In this document: positions 41,190-50,123 of the stretch, piece by piece | Layout: each line of letters starts with the position of its first letter | How positions within the stretch are numbered: the first letter of the stretch is position 1 | From: Psychrilyobacter atlanticus DSM 19335 | GTDB taxonomy: Bacteria; Fusobacteriota; Fusobacteriia; Fusobacteriales; Fusobacteriaceae | Length of the DNA stretch: 64,000 bases | Reading direction: 5' to 3' | Assembly: GCF_000426625.1 (NCBI RefSeq) | Contig: NZ_KE384548.1 | Location: 868,001-932,000 of the forward strand | Position numbers and translations under genes: made by a program | Notes under the pieces: model-generated | Databases searched by the model: none | What the model saw: only the letters and a program-made list of their open reading frames with translations | Told to the model about the DNA's origin: nothing

Positions 41190-42650
41190 CTAATACTTAT
41201 AAAAATAACTTCCACCTATAAATTCCTTTAATATGGAATTATCTGGTACCAGTTCTTTATCTATTTCTCTGAAGTAACTCAAGAATTTTATGAGTCTTAT
41301 AGCTTCCTCATAGTGTTGGCTAGATGAGTCTATCTTCTCCAACTCCTTTGTTGCATATCTTTTTAATACTCCTAATTCATATATTAAATTAGAGTTAAAT
41401 ATTGCATCAGCTTCTTCCTGGTACGGGAAAATATTTTTTCCCTCTCCTTTTCGTATAGAGTCCCACATATCCAAAGTTCCATTAGCAGAAGTTCCACGGG
41501 ACAATGAATCCCTCACAATTCTTCTTAATTTCCTAACTTCACTTGTTGGTATCCTATTATGATCATCAATATTTAATGCAGTCAAACAACTAATGTAGAT
41601 CTTAAATTTATGTTTTTTCTCAATATGACTGGTTAATTTTTCATTTAGACCATGAATTCCTTCTATCAATAATAGTCCATTTTCAGAAAGCTGAGTCTTG
41701 ACTCCCTTGGTTTCCCTCTGTCCAGTATGAAAATTATATATAGGAACTTCTACTTCCTCCCCTGCTGTTAACTTGACCAGATGGTCATTCAATAAATTTA
41801 AATCCAATCCATCTATAGATTCAAAATCTTTTTCCCCATTTTCATCTAAAGGGATATATTTTCTTCCTCTATAATAATTGTCCAAAGATACCACTACCGG
41901 TTTTACTCCATTTGCCCTTAACTGAATAGCTAGCCTTTTGGTAAATGTAGTTTTTCCTGATGAAGAAGGCCCCGCTACCGTAACCAGTTTAATATCTCTA
42001 CAGTTAGTTATCTCATCTGCTATATAAGCTAATTTTTTTTCATGTAATGCCTCATTGACTCTTATTAATTCTCCGATATCATCCTCTTGGCTTATTTTAT
42101 TCAGTGCTCCTACATCTGGAATATCCAATATTTCACCCCACCTTTCACTCTCACAAAATATCTTTGCTAATTTAGGGTGATCTACAGTTTTAGGAAGCGT
42201 ATATACCCCTTCTTTCACAGGGGCTTTTAAAATTATTCCATTGTCATCTTCATATTTTAGGATATCAAATAAGTTAATATAACCAGTGCTGGGGAACAAC
42301 CCATTGTGGAAAAAGTCATAAAATCCATCCATCTCATATAAACTTATATCATGATCAGGTGAATATTCAACCAATCTGGCTATATCTTCCCTACGATCAA
42401 AACATGAATTTTTAACAAATTTACAACTTTTCATATCTTGTCTCTTTACAAGGATATCCGAATGTATTATCTCACTCATCCTTTCTTTGATCAATTGAAC
42501 TTCCTCTTCTGTGATACTATTTTCCCTTATGATTTCTCCTAAAACTCCATTATTTAGTGAGTGAAGAATCTTTACTTTTGAATTTGGAAACAGATCATTT
42601 GTAGCTTTAATAAATATAAATTTTAATGTTGAAAAGTATTTTAGGTTCAT
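41190..42650 (-). CDS. Uridine kinase-like nucleoside kinase with N-terminal threonyl-tRNA synthetase-like domain
   Basis: A 486-residue protein. The C-terminal half (about 215-430) is a uridine kinase-like P-loop kinase: VTVAGPSSSGKTTFTKRLA near 220, VVSLDNYYRGRKYIP, PIYNFHTGQRE and LLIEGIHGLNEKL. The N-terminal half resembles the second accessory (SAD/AlaX-like) domain of threonyl-tRNA synthetase. This fusion is common in Firmicutes and fusobacteria, usually about 550 residues with a TGS domain first; here the TGS part appears absent. It would phosphorylate a nucleoside in salvage. ATG follows GGAGGGGGT. It lies between a lipid kinase gene and a lipoprotein gene on one strand. Confidence 0.85.
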   Translation of the reverse strand: MNLKYFSTLKFIFIKATNDLFPNSKVKILHSLNNGVLGEIIRENSITEEEVQLIKERMSEIIHSDILVKRQDMKSCKFVKNSCFDRREDIARLVEYSPDHDISLYEMDGFYDFFHNGLFPSTGYINLFDILKYEDDNGIILKAPVKEGVYTLPKTVDHPKLAKIFCESERWGEILDIPDVGALNKISQEDDIGELIRVNEALHEKKLAYIADEITNCRDIKLVTVAGPSSSGKTTFTKRLAIQLRANGVKPVVVSLDNYYRGRKYIPLDENGEKDFESIDGLDLNLLNDHLVKLTAGEEVEVPIYNFHTGQRETKGVKTQLSENGLLLIEGIHGLNEKLTSHIEKKHKFKIYISCLTALNIDDHNRIPTSEVRKLRRIVRDSLSRGTSANGTLDMWDSIRKGEGKNIFPYQEEADAIFNSNLIYELGVLKRYATKELEKIDSSSQHYEEAIRLIKFLSYFREIDKELVPDNSILKEFIGGSYFYKY

Positions 42651-42674
42651 AGTTACCCCCTCCTCTAGTATAAA

Positions 42675-43628
42675 TTACTTTGTTTTTTTAGGTAAGCTCG
42701 ATCTCAGATTTTCTAAAAATTTGTCTATATGTTTGGGTTCGACCTTCCTATATCCTAGGATATTTAAACTATGTTCTTTACAGCTTATATGTAGTGGAAA
42801 CTCTGGTCCTTTTTCTCCATCTATATCGGTACGGATCTCTTCAGCACAATCTATCCTGATATTATTGGTTCTGAAATAAGTTATCCCATCATCACTGTCT
42901 TCTAAATGATTTCTAATTAAAAAGTTTAAAAATGATTTAGCTGTATGTACTAGATCTGCTTTTACTATTATTACATCTAACATTCCATCATCTAACTCTG
43001 CTTTATATGCAATATTAATGTTCCCAGCTGTTTTCCCGTTAAAAATAAATACTAAAAAAGCATCTCCTACATAAAAATATTCTTCTCCCTCTACAAAGAC
43101 CTTTAATTTCTTAAATTTTGGAAGTTCCTTGATCCCATTGATATAATAAGCCAATTTTCCCATGGTATTTTTAAGATTTGTAGGAGTGTTTTGCGATACT
43201 TCTGTAAACAATCCAAAACTCAGTACATTTATAAAAAATTTTCCATTGACGTATCCTAGATCTATTTTTTTTGATTTAGAATTTATTATCTGTTCACAGG
43301 CTTCTCCCATAGTACCAGGTATTCCTATACATTTAGCAAAATCATTGGCTGTTCCCGTGGGTAAGATACCAACAGGTAGATCTATTTTCTTTTTTTTCAT
43401 CATATTGATACTGTCACTAACTGATCCATCTCCACCAGCTAGGAGTAGATGATCCCAACCCCCATCATTCAAATCTGTAAAAGCATCTTCTAAAGAAGCT
43501 TCATAGGAGATTCTAAACGGTATTAATTGATATCCGTGTTTTTGATATACTCCTATTATCGTATCTATCTCATTTATTATTTTATTATTCCCTGAAAATG
43601 GATTATATATTAACTTTACTTTTTTCAC
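42675..43628 (-). CDS. Diacylglycerol kinase-family lipid kinase (YegS/DgkB type)
   Basis: A 317-residue lipid kinase. The N-terminus KVKLIYNPFSGN (P-loop-like NP.SG) and the LLLAGGDGSVSDSINMM motif (GGDG near 60-68) followed by GILPTGTANDFAKCIGIP define the DAGK catalytic domain. DGMLDVIIVKA near 222 and the C-terminal HISCKEHSLNILG are also typical. It probably phosphorylates diacylglycerol for recycling into phospholipid at the cytoplasmic membrane face. It is followed by the nucleoside kinase gene 24 bases downstream. Confidence 0.92.
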   Translation of the reverse strand: MKKVKLIYNPFSGNNKIINEIDTIIGVYQKHGYQLIPFRISYEASLEDAFTDLNDGGWDHLLLAGGDGSVSDSINMMKKKKIDLPVGILPTGTANDFAKCIGIPGTMGEACEQIINSKSKKIDLGYVNGKFFINVLSFGLFTEVSQNTPTNLKNTMGKLAYYINGIKELPKFKKLKVFVEGEEYFYVGDAFLVFIFNGKTAGNINIAYKAELDDGMLDVIIVKADLVHTAKSFLNFLIRNHLEDSDDGITYFRTNNIRIDCAEEIRTDIDGEKGPEFPLHISCKEHSLNILGYRKVEPKHIDKFLENLRSSLPKKTK

Positions 43629-43817
43629 CTTATCACCTCTATCCTTATGTTTACAAGCTTTCTCTTCTATAATTCTATTATACTACAAAAGATGAAAAAA
43701 AAAAATAATAAGAATAGCTCAATTCTCACTCTAAAAACTCCTATAAAAGGATAGATGATGGTATAAGTCTTTAAAATAATTATTTATTCTATGGTAACTT
43801 TAATTTTATGAAAGTGA

Positions 43818-44345
43818 TTATTTCCATTCCTCTAACTTTAACTTCCCCTCAGCTTTTTCTTCTAGCCTTGCTAAAAGATATATAAGATCAGAAAGTCTGT
43901 TTATATATTTTTTCACTTCTTCACTTATTTCTGTCTCATCTGCCAAGGATAGTATCCTTCTTTCAGCTCTCCTGGCTATAGTTCTGGCTATATCTAGTTT
44001 AGCAGACTGCAGCGTCATTCCCGGCACTATAAAACCTTTGAATTCAAACTCTTTTTCCAGCTCATGCACCATATTCGTGATGTGGTCGACATGATACTTT
44101 TCAACTGGTTTACTAAATCCCCCTACAGTAGCCAAACTTCCTCCAACCCTGAATAGATCATGCTGTATCCCTTCTATTATCTCTTTTACCTTTTCTAGTT
44201 TCACATAATGTTTTGCTTCTCCAAGGTGTGAATTCAACTCATCTATTGTTCCATAGGCTTCTACCCTGACATTATTCTTTGCTATTCTTTCGCCGCTCCA
44301 AAGAGATGTTTTTCCTCTATCTCCACCCTTAGTACTTATAGACAT
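43818..44345 (-). CDS. Cob(I)alamin adenosyltransferase, PduO type
   Basis: A 175-residue PduO-family ATP:corrinoid adenosyltransferase that makes adenosylcobalamin. The N-terminal STKGGDRGKTSLWSGERI (ATP-binding TGDxGxT-like loop) and the C-terminal ARTIARRAERRILSL with INRLSDLIYLLAR are the diagnostic motifs. ATG 44345 is used because AAGGAGGAATG places it 9 bases after the ribosome site; the ATG 9 bases earlier abuts that site. Adenosylcobalamin would serve methylmalonyl-CoA mutase or diol/amine lyases, none seen here. No cobalamin riboswitch is recognisable upstream. Confidence 0.92.
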   Translation of the reverse strand: MSISTKGGDRGKTSLWSGERIAKNNVRVEAYGTIDELNSHLGEAKHYVKLEKVKEIIEGIQHDLFRVGGSLATVGGFSKPVEKYHVDHITNMVHELEKEFEFKGFIVPGMTLQSAKLDIARTIARRAERRILSLADETEISEEVKKYINRLSDLIYLLARLEEKAEGKLKLEEWK

Positions 44346-44450
44346 AATGCACATTCCTCCTTTACTATGTTTTTTACCTCAATAACTTTATACCCCACTT
44401 AGATGAAAATCCTGTTATGGAGAAATACCTCATCTCTAAAAAATAAAATT

Positions 44451-44493
44451 AAATATCAAAAAAGCTGCTATATAAGCAGCTTTTTTGATATTT
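44451..44493 (-). terminator. Terminator of NAD(P)/FAD oxidoreductase gene
   Basis: 18-base perfect arms (44451-44468 and 44476-44493), including AAAAAAGCTGC/GCAGCTTTTTT, 8 bases after the stop codon. Confidence 0.93.
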
Positions 44494-44500
44494 AATTTGT

Positions 44501-45667
44501 TTATTCGTACAATCCATCCAAAGCTTCAGGTCCCTCTTTTGACCTTATAAAATGCCCAGCTCTCATGGATGTTTTCATATCACCTATAAGAATAGCTCCA
44601 ACTATCCTATTATCCCTTACAAAAAATTTTCTATATATACCGTTTTTATTATATCTATAGACAACTGCCCCATTTTCATCTATATTCCCACCCGAAAATA
44701 GAGATATCCCTGTAACTTTAAGACGTACCTCAGGCATAGTAGGGTTATAGTTACGAATCTTGATCCCTGTCATATTCCCACCAGCTACTTCTCCTTGTTC
44801 TTTAGAAGGTGCCCATAGTCCATAAAGGGTTCCCTTATATTCAGCAGCATCTCCAGCAGCAAAAATTCCCTTCACATTAGTCTCCATATGTTCGTCCACA
44901 ATAATTCCTTTATTAAACTCAATCCCTCCACTTTCACATAACTCCAGTCTTGGAATAATCCCTGCTGAAAGAACTACGCATCCTGTATCGAAAATCGTCC
45001 CATCTTCAAACTCTATTCCCTTTACACTTTTATCACCTAAAACCTTTTTAATAGTTTTTCCCAATATAAATTTTATATTCTTTTCCTCTAATGTCTTTTG
45101 TAATATATCAGACCCTTCCCTGTCTAATTGCCTGTGGAGCAACCTATCAGCCGATTCTATCACAGTAACATCTTTGCCTGAGTTTACCAATGAATTAGCA
45201 GCTTCTATCCCTAAAATTCCTCCCCCTAATACCACAACACGATCACATATCTCTATATGCCTTATTATCTCATCTGAATCACTGGCTCCACGAAATTTAA
45301 GGATGCCTTTCTTATCCATCCCTTCTATATTTGGGTAACGAGGTCTAGCTCCTGTAGCCAAAAGTAGCCTGTCATAAGTCATTACACTTCCATCTTCAAA
45401 TTCTACTTTTTTATTTTCACTATCTATCCTAACAGCCTCCTTATTTAAAGTTACTTTTATCTCCTTATCATCATAATAAGCATCTCCATAAGCTATCAAT
45501 TTTTCTATAGGTGTTTTTTTTGCAAGATATTCAATAAGTCTTATCCTGTAATAAAATGGCATAGGTGACTTGGTTACAACAGATATTTCCCCTGTTACAT
45601 CGTGTTCTCTCACAGAAATCGCAGCAGATATTCCTGCAATTCCATTTCCTAATATAAGATATTTCAT
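44501..45667 (-). CDS. FAD/NAD(P)-dependent oxidoreductase, NADH:rubredoxin reductase-like
   Basis: A 388-residue flavoprotein. FAD-binding GNGIAGISAA is near 7-16, the LLLATGARPR motif near 101-110, the NADH-binding VVLGGGILGIEAANSL near 145-160 and the second FAD motif GIFAAGDAAEYKG near 270-282. There is no redox-active CxxC. Architecture and length match clostridial NADH:rubredoxin oxidoreductase and the flavoprotein parts of nitrite reductase. It could reduce the rubredoxin at 22-183, but the two are 44 kb apart and the link is inference. Monocistronic: GGGGGAA before ATG and terminator after. Confidence 0.88.
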   Translation of the reverse strand: MKYLILGNGIAGISAAISVREHDVTGEISVVTKSPMPFYYRIRLIEYLAKKTPIEKLIAYGDAYYDDKEIKVTLNKEAVRIDSENKKVEFEDGSVMTYDRLLLATGARPRYPNIEGMDKKGILKFRGASDSDEIIRHIEICDRVVVLGGGILGIEAANSLVNSGKDVTVIESADRLLHRQLDREGSDILQKTLEEKNIKFILGKTIKKVLGDKSVKGIEFEDGTIFDTGCVVLSAGIIPRLELCESGGIEFNKGIIVDEHMETNVKGIFAAGDAAEYKGTLYGLWAPSKEQGEVAGGNMTGIKIRNYNPTMPEVRLKVTGISLFSGGNIDENGAVVYRYNKNGIYRKFFVRDNRIVGAILIGDMKTSMRAGHFIRSKEGPEALDGLYE

Positions 45668-46001
45668 AAGTTCCCCCTTTTTTTATTTTCATTTGATTAT
45701 AGAATACAAGTTTTATCAATATTTTCCTTCTAGCTACCCTTTAATTAGCTGTTTTCTCCATAGGCAAAGCTTCATAAGCTCTCAACTTATAGCCTTCTAA
45801 AACTTGACTTTTTAGGTATTGTGACGTATATACATTATGGCGAACACTCTAAGCTTAAGTTTTTTTAGAGAAACTTTTTTTGAAAATTTATTTTGCTAGG
45901 AAAGATGGAATAGAAAAAAGGTCAGAAAGGATAGATCTTAACTATTTAATATCCTAGATATTTAGCTTCTAGAAAAAATATTGTAAGAGGAGGAATAGAA
46001 A
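45668..46001. other. 334-base intergenic region
   Basis: Lies between the divergent flavoprotein and M20 hydrolase genes. I see no gene. A minus-strand TATAAT (45696-45701) suits the flavoprotein promoter. A weak hairpin CTCTAA...TTAGAG (45847-45870) with T-rich sequence after it is unexplained. Confidence 0.45.
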
Positions 46002-47168
46002 TTGAGTAGATTGTGCGAGATAGATAAGGTATTACACTCTATGCCTGAAATAGCCTTAAAGGAATATAAAACTGCAGAATTTATAAGAAACAGCTTGAAC
46101 AAAAGGGGGATTCCCTATGATATTTCAGCAGAAACAGGGACTTTAGTTTATTTTCAAGGAGAGGATCTTGAGGTCACGGCTTTTAGAGCAGATATAGATG
46201 CACTTCCACTAGCAGATGATTCAAATCATATCTCACCATCTTTAAATTCTGGTTTTTCTCATGCTTGCGGTCATTCGGGACACGCATCAGCTTTACTTGA
46301 AACAATCTTACGGGTAGATGAAAATATAAAAAAAGGAATAAAACTAAAAAAATCTCTTTTATTTATCTTCCAACCTGGAGAGGAGGGAGTAGGAGGAGCT
46401 AAATATATAATAAAAAGTGAGTCTTTTGAAAAATATAAGGATAGAATAAAATGCTTTTTTGCAACCCATGTGAAACCAGATATATCTCAGGGGATCGTAT
46501 CTATCAGAGAAGGCTATTTATCTGCTCAAAATATAAACCTTAACTGGGATATAGAAGGCCAGGGGTGTCATGGTGCCTACCCTCATATGGGAATAGATAT
46601 TGTAGTGGTGATATCTGATCTCATAGGTGCATATCAAACAATAAGATCTAGAAATATTGATCCAGATGATATGTATATCTTGACTATAGGTAAATTTTTG
46701 ACAGGATCTAAGATAGATGGCGAGTTTAAACCTGGAGGAGCAAGAAATATTATACCTAATAATATAGAGCTAGAGGGTACAATAAGGGTGTTTGATCCTA
46801 AATATATAGAGATATCTAAAAAAAGGATGGAATCCATAAATCGGGGATACGAAGAAGCCTATGGTATCAAGATTAATATGGATTTCCAGCCAAACTATCC
46901 TCCTATGATTAATGATTCACAACTATATAGAAAGATGACCGAGGTCTTAAAAAGTTTGGATGTTAAGTATGAGGACTCTAAAAAAATGACAGGATCGGAA
47001 GACTTTTCCTTCTATAGGAATATAGCTCCTACTTTTATGTTTTTTACAGGAATAAGGGATGAGGAGAAGGGACATACTTCACCACTACACAGTCCTTCCT
47101 TTGGTTATGATTTTCAAGCTTTAGAGACAATAATTAAAGTGTATATGGGAATTATATATTCAGAATAG
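46002..47168 (+). CDS. M20-family amidohydrolase (N-acyl amino acid / hippurate hydrolase type)
   Basis: A 388-residue M20D metallopeptidase. Metal-binding motifs: AFRADIDALPL near 66-76, GFSHACGHSGHASALLE near 85-101, FIFQPGEEGVGGAKYII near 122-138 (catalytic Glu pair), ATHVKPD near 158, and GSEDFSFY near 333 with the final His in HTSPLHSPSFG. It removes the acyl group from N-acyl amino acids or aminobenzoyl conjugates. The start is TTG after GAGGAAT; no ATG lies upstream. It is single, with a strong terminator between it and folA. Confidence 0.92.
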   Translation: MSRLCEIDKVLHSMPEIALKEYKTAEFIRNSLNKRGIPYDISAETGTLVYFQGEDLEVTAFRADIDALPLADDSNHISPSLNSGFSHACGHSGHASALLETILRVDENIKKGIKLKKSLLFIFQPGEEGVGGAKYIIKSESFEKYKDRIKCFFATHVKPDISQGIVSIREGYLSAQNINLNWDIEGQGCHGAYPHMGIDIVVVISDLIGAYQTIRSRNIDPDDMYILTIGKFLTGSKIDGEFKPGGARNIIPNNIELEGTIRVFDPKYIEISKKRMESINRGYEEAYGIKINMDFQPNYPPMINDSQLYRKMTEVLKSLDVKYEDSKKMTGSEDFSFYRNIAPTFMFFTGIRDEEKGHTSPLHSPSFGYDFQALETIIKVYMGIIYSE

Positions 47169-47181
47169 GTAGATAATAATA

Positions 47182-47218
47182 ACTAATAAAAGCAGCCGAA
47201 ATGGCTGCTTTTATTAGT
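47182..47218. terminator. Bidirectional terminator between M20 hydrolase and folA
   Basis: 16-base perfect arms (47182-47197 and 47203-47218) with a 5-base loop; A-run and T-run flanks serve both convergent genes. Confidence 0.93.
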
Positions 47219-47249
47219 GTATGTTTTAATGTAATCATCTATTTTCAAA

Positions 47250-47825
47250 CTATCCTTTGAAATATCTAATTACTTTGTAATCTACTAAATTGTTGTTGTC
47301 CAATCGATCTTTTCCCTGACCAATTTTAACAACTTCAGAATTGCATTTTTCTTTTAGATTAACGTGCCCCATCAGTCTTACAGGGTTTTCAATCACCGGT
47401 ATTCTTTCCACCTCAGTAGCATAGACATTAGAAACTAGAGCAAATAGATTTTTATCCTCTAAAAAGTGAGAATAAAGCATAGCTCCTCCAATTATCGAAA
47501 TATTATTAGTCTTACTTTCTTCCTTGATATACTCCTCTAACCCATCTAAATTTATAAATGTTAAATTTTCAATATATTTTTCACCTAAAATTTCTTTGGC
47601 ATCTTCTGTTGTTTTTATTTTATTTGAAACTATCACATGTTTCCTTTTAGGTAATCCCCCAGTAGGCAAAGATTCAAAGGTTTTTCTTCCCATTATCATA
47701 GTAGTTCCAATGGTCATCTCTTTAAAAAATTGAAGATCTTCCCTGATATTAAATACCAAGTCATTTGTATCACTGTTTCCAACTATGTTCTCCTTGTAGG
47801 AGATAGAATAGATCATATTAATCAT
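47250..47825 (-). CDS. folA: Dihydrofolate reductase
   Basis: A 191-residue dihydrofolate reductase: MIYSISYKENIVGNSDTNDL at the N-terminus, FFKEMTIGTTMIMGRKTFESLP near 35-56 (NADPH-binding GRKT), and SIIGGAMLYSHFL near 110-122 (IGG motif). It regenerates tetrahydrofolate after thymidylate synthase. The usual W-x-L-P substrate motif is replaced by LVFNIREDL, so the active site is somewhat divergent and it is slightly longer than the 160-residue norm. It lies 11 bases after thyA on the same strand, a classic pairing that supports the call. Confidence 0.9.
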   Translation of the reverse strand: MINMIYSISYKENIVGNSDTNDLVFNIREDLQFFKEMTIGTTMIMGRKTFESLPTGGLPKRKHVIVSNKIKTTEDAKEILGEKYIENLTFINLDGLEEYIKEESKTNNISIIGGAMLYSHFLEDKNLFALVSNVYATEVERIPVIENPVRLMGHVNLKEKCNSEVVKIGQGKDRLDNNNLVDYKVIRYFKG

Positions 47826-47836
47826 AAATTTTCCTC

Positions 47837-48691
47837 CTATATAGCTATCTCAATCTTATTTGACTTAGATTTGGGTTCATATCCTACTAGGTCAAAATCA
47901 TCGATGGTAAAATCAAAGAAGTTCTCTACCTCGTTTTTAATGATTAATTTTGGTAGCTCTGATTCTGTATCAAATTCTTCTCCAATGGTAATCATTTCTT
48001 TTACATAATCTATATGTCTGTCATAGATATGGTGATTTACAGTTAGATGAACAAACTCCCCTACTTCTAATCCTGCTATATGAGCCATCATATACACTAG
48101 AGTAGCATATTGTATCTCATTGTATCCTCCAGGTCCTGAAGCCGCTAAGAAATCTCCTGAACGTTGATCTAAGACTGCATTAAGTTTCCCACCTATCACA
48201 GAAAAAGTAATAGTATGAGCACAAGGAACCAGACCCATATCTTTCATATCTTCATTGTTCCAGATAGTTACTACCATCCTTCTGTCACCAGGTTTATTCT
48301 TCAACAGATATATTACTCTCTCTACCTGAGTCATATTTCCTTCAGGAAAATCTATCTTTTTTCCTAACTGATATCCATAGGCTTTACCGATACTTCCATT
48401 TTCATCAGCCCAAGAATCCCATATTTTTAATGGAAGATCTTTGATATTATTAGAATTTTTTACCCATATCCATATCAATTCCTGTATAGCACCCTTCCAA
48501 TATTGACGTCTTAAAGTAGTTATCGGTAACCCTTTAGACAAGTCATATCTTGTAATTGATGCAAATTTTGCTACTGTATTTGCAGTAGTTCCGTCTGACC
48601 ACACAGGTCTTACTCCGTCTAATCCGTCATTTGTAGCTCCAGCTAATATATCCTTAGCTTCCTGTATAAATAATTTATCTGAATAATTCAT
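47837..48691 (-). CDS. thyA: Thymidylate synthase, divergent ThyA type
   Basis: A 284-residue ThyA-type thymidylate synthase making dTMP from dUMP and methylene-THF. The nucleophilic Cys is in LVPCAHTITFSV near 165 (instead of the common PPCH), dUMP-binding LDQRSGDFLAASGPGGYNE near 185-203 (instead of QRSGDVFLGLPFN), and HLTVNHHIYDRHIDYVK near 228-245. RRMVVTIWNNEDM also matches. These departures are shared by a subgroup of ThyA proteins and do not remove catalytic residues. It is in an operon with folA. GGAGG before ATG. Confidence 0.92.
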   Translation of the reverse strand: MNYSDKLFIQEAKDILAGATNDGLDGVRPVWSDGTTANTVAKFASITRYDLSKGLPITTLRRQYWKGAIQELIWIWVKNSNNIKDLPLKIWDSWADENGSIGKAYGYQLGKKIDFPEGNMTQVERVIYLLKNKPGDRRMVVTIWNNEDMKDMGLVPCAHTITFSVIGGKLNAVLDQRSGDFLAASGPGGYNEIQYATLVYMMAHIAGLEVGEFVHLTVNHHIYDRHIDYVKEMITIGEEFDTESELPKLIIKNEVENFFDFTIDDFDLVGYEPKSKSNKIEIAI

Positions 48692-48791
48692 CCTAACCTC
48701 CTAAAATTTCAACATATATTCTATCATATTTCTCAAAAACTTTCTTTGAAATAATCTATAGAATAATTCCGTATCCCCTGTAATAAACAAT

Positions 48792-49430
48792 CTATAGGTT
48801 TTTACTTGGGTTATCTAAACTATCCTGTAATAAAGAAAAGTATTTTCCTACATGAAGACCATCCATCAATGCATGGTTTACCTGAACTGAAACCGGTAAT
48901 TTTAATTTCCCATTTTCTTCAAAATATTTTCCCCATGCTATCCTTGGTATGGAATCACTAGGTGATAAATTTATTGGGTGAGTTACACTTGTAAATGAAA
49001 CCCATGGAATACTGGTAATAAATACACGATCATCCCTATTAGGTTCATCTTCTACATCAACCTTTCCATTTAATAGTTCTAGTTTTTCTTCAACTCTCTC
49101 CATAAAACAGTGAAAATCATCTGTATAATCAACATTACAAAAGCTGAAGACTTCTGACTGGGTCAGAAATGTAAAAGCCGGGTGGACAAAATCATATTGT
49201 ACTATCTTCTCATCCTCCATCCTATACTTAAACTCTGTTATATTATTTGCAATTTTAGAAGTAAAAAATATCATTGCTCTGAAAAAAGATATCTCATTTT
49301 TCTTTACATAGGAATACATCTCAGTTATATCTACATTGGCACAGATATTAAAATGAGGATAATCCATCTGTTTAAAAAGTTTATACTGTGCTTTCCTAGG
49401 CCAGGATTCAATGTCTATATATTTTTTCAT
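48792..49430 (-). CDS. Chloramphenicol acetyltransferase-like acyltransferase
   Basis: A 212-residue member of the type A CAT family. The catalytic motif QVNHALMDGLHVGKYFSLLQ near 182-201 contains the base His (NHALMDG for the usual HHAVCDG), and NVDITEMYSYVKKNEISFF, FTFLTQSEVFSFCNVDY and IPWVSFTSVTHPI follow the CAT pattern. It may acetylate chloramphenicol or an unknown small molecule; many chromosomal family members are not resistance genes. It lies 36 bases upstream of nothing and 36 bases downstream of bioC, so it may be the tail of the biotin operon transcript. Typical length is 210-220. Confidence 0.88.
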   Translation of the reverse strand: MKKYIDIESWPRKAQYKLFKQMDYPHFNICANVDITEMYSYVKKNEISFFRAMIFFTSKIANNITEFKYRMEDEKIVQYDFVHPAFTFLTQSEVFSFCNVDYTDDFHCFMERVEEKLELLNGKVDVEDEPNRDDRVFITSIPWVSFTSVTHPINLSPSDSIPRIAWGKYFEENGKLKLPVSVQVNHALMDGLHVGKYFSLLQDSLDNPSKNL

Positions 49431-49466
49431 TATATTCCCCCTTGGGATTCCAAATATCTCTTAACA

Positions 49467-50123
49467 TTATTTTTCGCAGACAAAATATCCAACTCTATAA
49501 GTCAATTGTTTTGATAAATAACTCCTAATCATCTGTGTATTTGTATACCCTATACCTGTTACTCCAGTATTTTTAAGGTGTTTTAATCCCTCCATGGGAG
49601 TATCAAAAGCTAATTTAAACTCCTTCTCATATTCCATAATATTTTTAAAATAAGGAGTTAGAAGTGTTTTTAATTCTTTCATATCCAAATATTTTAATGA
49701 TATCCCAAAATGATCTGAAATTTCCCCTAAATTTCCCTTTATATAGATGGAAAATACCAAAGTATCTGTAGCACTAGATATTTTTTCAAATAATTTATCT
49801 TTATCTTCTATCCATTGAAATACTGAGCTAGATATAATTAAATCCATTTCCTTTATCTCTATTTTTTCAATATTTCCTCCTATAAATTCTACAGAAGGCA
49901 GGTCTTTTATATATTCTTCACTCTCAAAGTATTTATCGTTGACTATTAAATTTTTATACTCTATATTTTTTACTATATTCTTGGTCAAAACTCCTGTTCC
50001 GGCACCAATTTCAAAAATAGTATTATATTTTTTTTTAGGAACTAAATTTATTAGTTCTTTTGCTACAACTTTTTGAATATGAGCATTTTCCTCATATCTG
50101 TCAAACTTTTTATCAAAATTCAT
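49467..50123 (-). CDS. bioC: Malonyl-ACP O-methyltransferase
   Basis: A 218-residue SAM-dependent methyltransferase: FDKKFDRYEENAHIQKVVAK at the N-terminus, the SAM-binding IFEIGAGTGVLTKNI near 45-58, and DLIISSSVFQWIEDKDKL near 103 are typical of BioC. It methylates malonyl-ACP to disguise it as a fatty-acid primer for pimelate synthesis. ATG 50123 is used; it overlaps the end of bioG by 11 bases (GGGGAG lies just upstream), so the two are coupled. The whole bioA-bioF-bioG-bioC order supports the role. Confidence 0.93.
   Translation of the reverse strand: MNFDKKFDRYEENAHIQKVVAKELINLVPKKKYNTIFEIGAGTGVLTKNIVKNIEYKNLIVNDKYFESEEYIKDLPSVEFIGGNIEKIEIKEMDLIISSSVFQWIEDKDKLFEKISSATDTLVFSIYIKGNLGEISDHFGISLKYLDMKELKTLLTPYFKNIMEYEKEFKLAFDTPMEGLKHLKNTGVTGIGYTNTQMIRSYLSKQLTYRVGYFVCEK

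Noticed and set aside
43629-44450. Possible cobalamin riboswitch near the cobalamin adenosyltransferase gene
   Set aside because: The upstream region is short (about 100 bases to the terminator at 44451) and shows no B12-box-like sequence or multi-stem structure.
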